The notes under the pieces are model-generated. The model was not told the origin of the DNA. It saw only the letters and a list, made by a program, of their open reading frames with translations, and did no database searches. Position numbers and translations under genes: made by a program. Shown piece after piece: positions 60,559 through 64,000 of a stretch of 64,000 nt of DNA. The stretch covers positions 1,240,001 through 1,304,000 of the forward strand of contig CBDAQC010000002.1 of the NCBI GenBank assembly GCA_965198915.1, written 5' to 3'. The stretch's first letter is position 1. Every line of letters starts with the position of its first letter. This DNA comes from BOG-908 sp965198915 (GTDB lineage Bacteria > Pseudomonadota > Alphaproteobacteria > Acetobacterales > Acetobacteraceae).

Positions 60559-62898
60559 TTACGGCCCGACCCCCAACCGCTGCTGCGCCCGCAAATGCGG
60601 ATCATCCGACCCACCCCGCGGCAGCGACTGTATCTCGTACGGCACGAACGCCGCCCGCGGCAGTTGCTCGCGCAGATCGTCGGTCAGCGAGCGCGCGTCG
60701 CGCTGGTTGTGCACCACGTGCGGGGTGAGCAGGACCAGCAGCTCCGTGCGCGCCCGGGTGTTCGTCTGCGTACTGGTCAGCAGGCTGATCACCGGTATGT
60801 CCTTCAATATGGGAATGCCGGTGTTGCCGCGGTTCAGCGTGTCGGTGATCAGCCCGGCGATGCCCACCGTCTGGCCGTCCTGCGCCACGATGCGGCTCTG
60901 TATCGCCCGATCGGTGAAGGTGGGCGAGTTGATCGTGGAGCCCGCCGTGCCGGTCGTGGTGCTGCCGGCCGCGATGCCGGCCACCTCCTGGCTGATGTCC
61001 AGCGTCACCAGCCCGCCGGAATTGACCCGTGGCGTCACCTGCGTGATCACGCCGGTCTTCTGGTAGTTGATCGAGTTGGTCACCGCGTCGTTGGCGGAGA
61101 CCAGGTTGGTGGTCTGCGCCGAGAGGTAGGGCACCAGGTTGCCCACCTGCAGCGAGGCCGTCTCGTTGTCCAGCACCAGAAGCTCCGGCGAGGACAGTAT
61201 CTTCACCGTGGTGATCCCCTGCAGGGCTTGGACCACCAGGTCTCCGCTGGCGCCGGAGACGCCGAACGAGAAGCCGGGGTTGGCGGTGGTGGTGCTGCCG
61301 GCGCCCAGTATGGCGCTGGCCGCCTGGCCGAACGCGCCGGACAGGCCGTGGTGGCGGAAGTAGAATTCGGTGCCGTATTGCAGGTTGTCGTTCAGGTCGA
61401 CCTCGGCGATGATGACGTCGATGCGCACCTGCAACGGCAGGATGTCGATCTTGTGCAGCATCGCCTCGATCGTCGCCTCCTCCTCGCCGGTGGCATAGAC
61501 CAGGATCGCGTTGTTCTCCGGGTTGGGGATGATGCGCATGGCGTTGGCGCTCGCCTGGCCGCCGCTGTTGGACAGCCCGCCCAGCAGCGGGTTGGCGCCA
61601 GTGCTGCCGCTGGTGCGCGAGGGCGTGCCCTGCCCGCCCGATCCGGTCGTGCCCGTGGTGCCGCCGCCCGAAAGCGTGCTGCCAAGCCCGCCGGTGCTGC
61701 CGCCGCTGCCGCCGATGCCGCTGCTGCCGCCGGTGATCCCGCCGGTGCCCGAGCCGCCCACCCCGCCGAAGCTTCCCGTCGTGCTCGTCCCCGACGACGA
61801 TGCGCCCGCAAGCCCCGACGGGCTCTGGGTCTGCTCGCCCTGGCCGTGCGCGGTGGGCTGTGCGGTGACGTTGTCCGGGGTGAACGCCTCCTGCAGGATG
61901 TAGGCGGTGTCCTGCGCGGTGCTGTTCTGTATGTAGTACACGTGCCAGGTGCGCATCGTCTGGCGCATTCCGCGCTCCACCACCGCGTACACCCGCCGCG
62001 CGTCGTTCAGGTAGCGGGGCGAGCTGGTCACCACCAGCACCGCGTCCACGCGCGCCAGCGGCACCACATGCACCAGGTTGGCCAGCGAGCCGCCGGACTG
62101 CGCGCGGAACGCCTGCTGCAGGGCGGTGGCGAAATCCTCGGCCGCCCCGTTCGGCACCGGCAGCAGCGCGTAGGACTGTCCCGCCAGCACGTCGATGTCG
62201 AAGGCGCGCACCAACTCCACCAGCGCGTCGCGCTGCGCCGGCTCGCCGCCGATCACCAGCGCGTTGCTGGACGGGATGGCCACCAGCCGCGCCCCGCCCT
62301 GCACATAGGGTGTCAGCACCTTGGCCAGGTCCTCGGCCGCGGCGTAGCGCAGCGGCACCAGCATCCCGCCCGCGGTGCCCGCCCCACCGGCCACGCCGGC
62401 GGCCAGCGCCGTCGGCAGCACGCGGTACACGCCGCCGTTCACCGTCAGCGTGGCGCCGTTCTGCGCCAGTAGGGATTGCAGCACCGGGATGAGCTGGCTT
62501 TCGGCCAGCGGCGAGACGGTGCGCAGGGTCGCCGTGCCATGCACCGACGGGTCGATCGCGTAGTTCACGTGCAGCGTGTTGCCAAGAATCTGCGCCACCA
62601 CCTCGCGAATGTCGGTGTCGGCGAAGTCCAGCGTGATGCTGCCGCCGGTGGCGCCGGGGGTGCCGGCGCGTGCGGAGACCAGCACGCCGGGCCCGTTGCT
62701 GACGGCGGCCTGCAGCGGCGGCGGGTTGCCGGCCACGCTGCCGTTCACCCGCGGGGTCGCGTTGTCCAGCCCGCCGGCCAGCGGCGGCAAAGGCGGCAGC
62801 AGCCTGGGCTGGTTCACCTGCGCGCATCCGGCGGCGTACAGCACGGTGCTCGCGGCAAGCCAGCGGGCGAACCCCTGGCGTCGCTGGGCGTGCGTCAT
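60559..62898 (-). CDS. gspD: Type II secretion system secretin GspD
   Basis: 779 residues. A lipobox YAAGC (Cys25) suggests lipidation. N0/N1-N3 domains follow (ITLDFADTDIREVVAQILGNTLHVNY, ALVIGGEPAQRDALVELVRAFDI), then the secretin core with VRIDVIIAEV, LGAGSTTTANPG, VPYLS and PILKDIPVISLLTSTQTNTRARTELLVLLTPHVV. A Gly/Ser/Thr-rich low-complexity insert occupies residues about 360-445 (GGVGGSGTGGITGGSSGIGG). It forms the outer-membrane channel for folded exoproteins. Its start overlaps the stop of the preceding gene as TGATG. Confidence 0.95.
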   Translation of the reverse strand: MTHAQRRQGFARWLAASTVLYAAGCAQVNQPRLLPPLPPLAGGLDNATPRVNGSVAGNPPPLQAAVSNGPGVLVSARAGTPGATGGSITLDFADTDIREVVAQILGNTLHVNYAIDPSVHGTATLRTVSPLAESQLIPVLQSLLAQNGATLTVNGGVYRVLPTALAAGVAGGAGTAGGMLVPLRYAAAEDLAKVLTPYVQGGARLVAIPSSNALVIGGEPAQRDALVELVRAFDIDVLAGQSYALLPVPNGAAEDFATALQQAFRAQSGGSLANLVHVVPLARVDAVLVVTSSPRYLNDARRVYAVVERGMRQTMRTWHVYYIQNSTAQDTAYILQEAFTPDNVTAQPTAHGQGEQTQSPSGLAGASSSGTSTTGSFGGVGGSGTGGITGGSSGIGGSGGSTGGLGSTLSGGGTTGTTGSGGQGTPSRTSGSTGANPLLGGLSNSGGQASANAMRIIPNPENNAILVYATGEEEATIEAMLHKIDILPLQVRIDVIIAEVDLNDNLQYGTEFYFRHHGLSGAFGQAASAILGAGSTTTANPGFSFGVSGASGDLVVQALQGITTVKILSSPELLVLDNETASLQVGNLVPYLSAQTTNLVSANDAVTNSINYQKTGVITQVTPRVNSGGLVTLDISQEVAGIAAGSTTTGTAGSTINSPTFTDRAIQSRIVAQDGQTVGIAGLITDTLNRGNTGIPILKDIPVISLLTSTQTNTRARTELLVLLTPHVVHNQRDARSLTDDLREQLPRAAFVPYEIQSLPRGGSDDPHLRAQQRLGVGP

Positions 62899-63569
62899 CA
62901 GAATCTCCGTTGCGGTATCATGTTGCCGCGCAGCATCAGCGAAGTTTGCGGGGACTGACCGTCCTCACCCGCTTGCGGCAGCTGGGCGGGGTTCTGGAAG
63001 CCCTGGTTCGGGAAGCCGCCCGGTATCGCCGGGTTAAATCCGGGGTTGGGGAAACCCGGATTGCCGAGGTTCGGATTGAACGGCTGGAACGACGGCGCGC
63101 CGGTGGACGCCCGGTTCCTGTCATAGGTCGGCAGCAGCACCGCCCCGCTGGCCAGCATAACCCGGTCCGGCAGGATGCGGCGTATCGTGCTGTCGTTCAC
63201 CGCCGCCCCTTCCGGCAGCACCAGCTGCTTGCCGCCGCCGTCCGGCGCGAAGATCGCCCGCCGCCCGCCGCGCGTGATCATGATGCCGGCCAGGCGGGCC
63301 TGGCCCGCCGCCACCACACCCGCACCGTGCGAAACGTTGGCCGGCGGGCGGCGCGAGACGCTGAACAGCGGCCGCGCGAGGATCGCGCTCACCCAGGTGC
63401 TGGTATCCCGCGCCGCCAAGGCAGGCGCGTGCCCGTGCTTCACCGCCAGATACGTCGGCGACATGCCCACACCCGGCGCGCTGCCCGCGGGCCAGGCCCA
63501 TTCCAGCACCAGCAGGAACGCCAGCCCGCCCAGCATCGCCCACAACGCCCTGGGCAGATCGGTTCTCAC
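62898..63569 (-). CDS. GspC/GspN-like type II secretion subunit
   Basis: 223 residues from a GTG overlapping the gspM stop (GTGA). One N-terminal membrane helix (RALWAMLGGLAFLLVLEWAW) precedes ILARPLFSVSRRPP, LAGIMITRGGRRAIFAPDG and LPEGAAVNDSTIRRILPDRVML. This pattern matches the HR domain of GspC/GspN-like inner-membrane components that contact the secretin. The C-terminal 70 residues are Asn/Pro/Gly/Phe-rich (FNPNLGNPGFPNPGFNPAIP), probably disordered. Position between gspM and gspD supports the assignment; GspC versus GspN cannot be settled from this sequence. Confidence 0.72.
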   Translation of the reverse strand: MRTDLPRALWAMLGGLAFLLVLEWAWPAGSAPGVGMSPTYLAVKHGHAPALAARDTSTWVSAILARPLFSVSRRPPANVSHGAGVVAAGQARLAGIMITRGGRRAIFAPDGGGKQLVLPEGAAVNDSTIRRILPDRVMLASGAVLLPTYDRNRASTGAPSFQPFNPNLGNPGFPNPGFNPAIPGGFPNQGFQNPAQLPQAGEDGQSPQTSLMLRGNMIPQRRF

Positions 63570-64000
63570 GGCTGGTCCTCCTTCGCCGTGCCGATACGGA
63601 ACGCATACACCGTAAAGGCGCAATCCATCGGCAGCTGCGCGTTCTGCGGCCCGACCGGGGTTGCCGTCAGCCGTATGTCATCGACAAGCATGCTCGGCTG
63701 CGCTTGGTCGATCGCCCGCAGCAGCGCCACCACCACGGCCAATTGCGCGCTCAGCTCCACCCGCACGCCGATGCGCCGGTAGCTGCCCACCTGCTCGGCC
63801 GGCAGCGTCTCTATGCTCGTAAGCTGCGCGTTGGCCGAGCTTGCCATCGCCTGCACCTGCTCCTGCAGCGTAGCCCCAGCGATGGCGTCCGAGTTGCCAG
63901 GCAGCACAGCCCGCTTCGGTGCCTTGGCGGAAGTCTCCAGCTCATGCTTGATCAAAGGCAGCGCCTCGATCAGCGCAGCCTCGCGCGCGACCCGCGTCTG
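63566..64000 (-). CDS. gspM: GspM-like type II secretion subunit, 5' end outside window
   Basis: At least 144 residues are in the window; the frame is open to base 64000 (QTRVAREAALIEALPLIKHE), so the N-terminal membrane anchor is outside. The visible part is a coiled coil followed by a small ferredoxin-like domain (SYRRIGVRVELSAQLAVVVALLRAIDQAQPSMLVDDIRL), typical of GspM_II. A TTG at 63955 is not the real start. GspM links GspL to the rest of the inner-membrane platform. The stop overlaps the next start as GTGA. Confidence 0.75.
   Translation of the reverse strand, partial: QTRVAREAALIEALPLIKHELETSAKAPKRAVLPGNSDAIAGATLQEQVQAMASSANAQLTSIETLPAEQVGSYRRIGVRVELSAQLAVVVALLRAIDQAQPSMLVDDIRLTATPVGPQNAQLPMDCAFTVYAFRIGTAKEDQP

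Noticed and set aside
60517..62472. 651-codon plus-strand frame opposite gspD
   Set aside because: Composition is that of a reverse-complement shadow, and it starts inside repeat copy 15.

Overview
The window is GC-rich chromosomal DNA from an alphaproteobacterium, most probably a flagellated member of the Acetobacteraceae (inference). The grounds are alphaproteobacterial gene orders and variants: lepB-rnc-era, a motility operon with MotE-like and DUF6468-like genes, a class 1B SpeD beside SpeE, CheY/CheZ next to FliM, an NAD-type isocitrate dehydrogenase, and long-form acyl-CoA dehydrogenase and Atm1-type genes. One tRNA gene, Lys(CTT), is present. There is no rRNA, prophage or CRISPR array. 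The only mobile element seen is one IS481-family insertion sequence that looks intact.

Layout. 1-1.3 kb: end of a Tad pilus locus (tadC, tadD). 1.4-15 kb: metabolic and housekeeping genes, namely NAD-isocitrate dehydrogenase, three secreted proteins (two of them tandem paralogues), aat, cysK, flavin reductase, nitronate monooxygenase, metK, an SDR, a DegP protease, a GT2 glycosyltransferase, cytochrome b561 and trmB. 15-30 kb: a secreted protein divergent from a large winged-helix/TPR/rhodanese-like regulator, then recO, acyl-CoA dehydrogenase, comM, a GH16 hydrolase, a DUF4743-type Nudix protein, an Atm1-type ABC exporter, small unknown genes and the IS. 30-37.4 kb, all minus strand: era, rnc, lepB, a ClC channel, a serine hydrolase, speE and speD. 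37.5-46.2 kb, minus strand: a motility and chemotaxis operon (motB, motA, fliL, fliM, DUF6468-like, motE-like, cheY, cheZ, a 939-residue TPR protein). 46.4-49.6 kb: an ArnT-like glycosyltransferase and guaA. 50.2-56.5 kb: an exopolysaccharide locus (GH16, Wza-like lipoprotein, outer-membrane barrel, Wzy-like polymerase, two accessory envelope proteins). 56.5-64 kb: tRNA-Lys, dnaE and part of a type II secretion operon (gspD, a GspC/N-like gene, gspM).

The most striking feature is an interspersed family of long interrupted inverted repeats: 12 complete or near-complete copies plus three single or decayed halves, about one per 4 kb. Each half is an AT-rich hairpin, CTTC or GTTC, then a T run, an A run, and GAAG or GAAC. 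It is followed by CAAAAAACTTTTG. The mirror image lies on the other side of a 35-120 base core that is often itself a GC-rich hairpin. Copies lie after convergent genes, inside operons and once between divergent genes, so they are not simply terminators. Some supply the ends of reading frames.

No stretch longer than about 300 bases lacks a gene, repeat or IS. The larger intergenic intervals (metK leader, SDR/degP, 15.6-15.8 kb, guaA upstream, 51.05-51.31 kb) are described under their features or neighbours.
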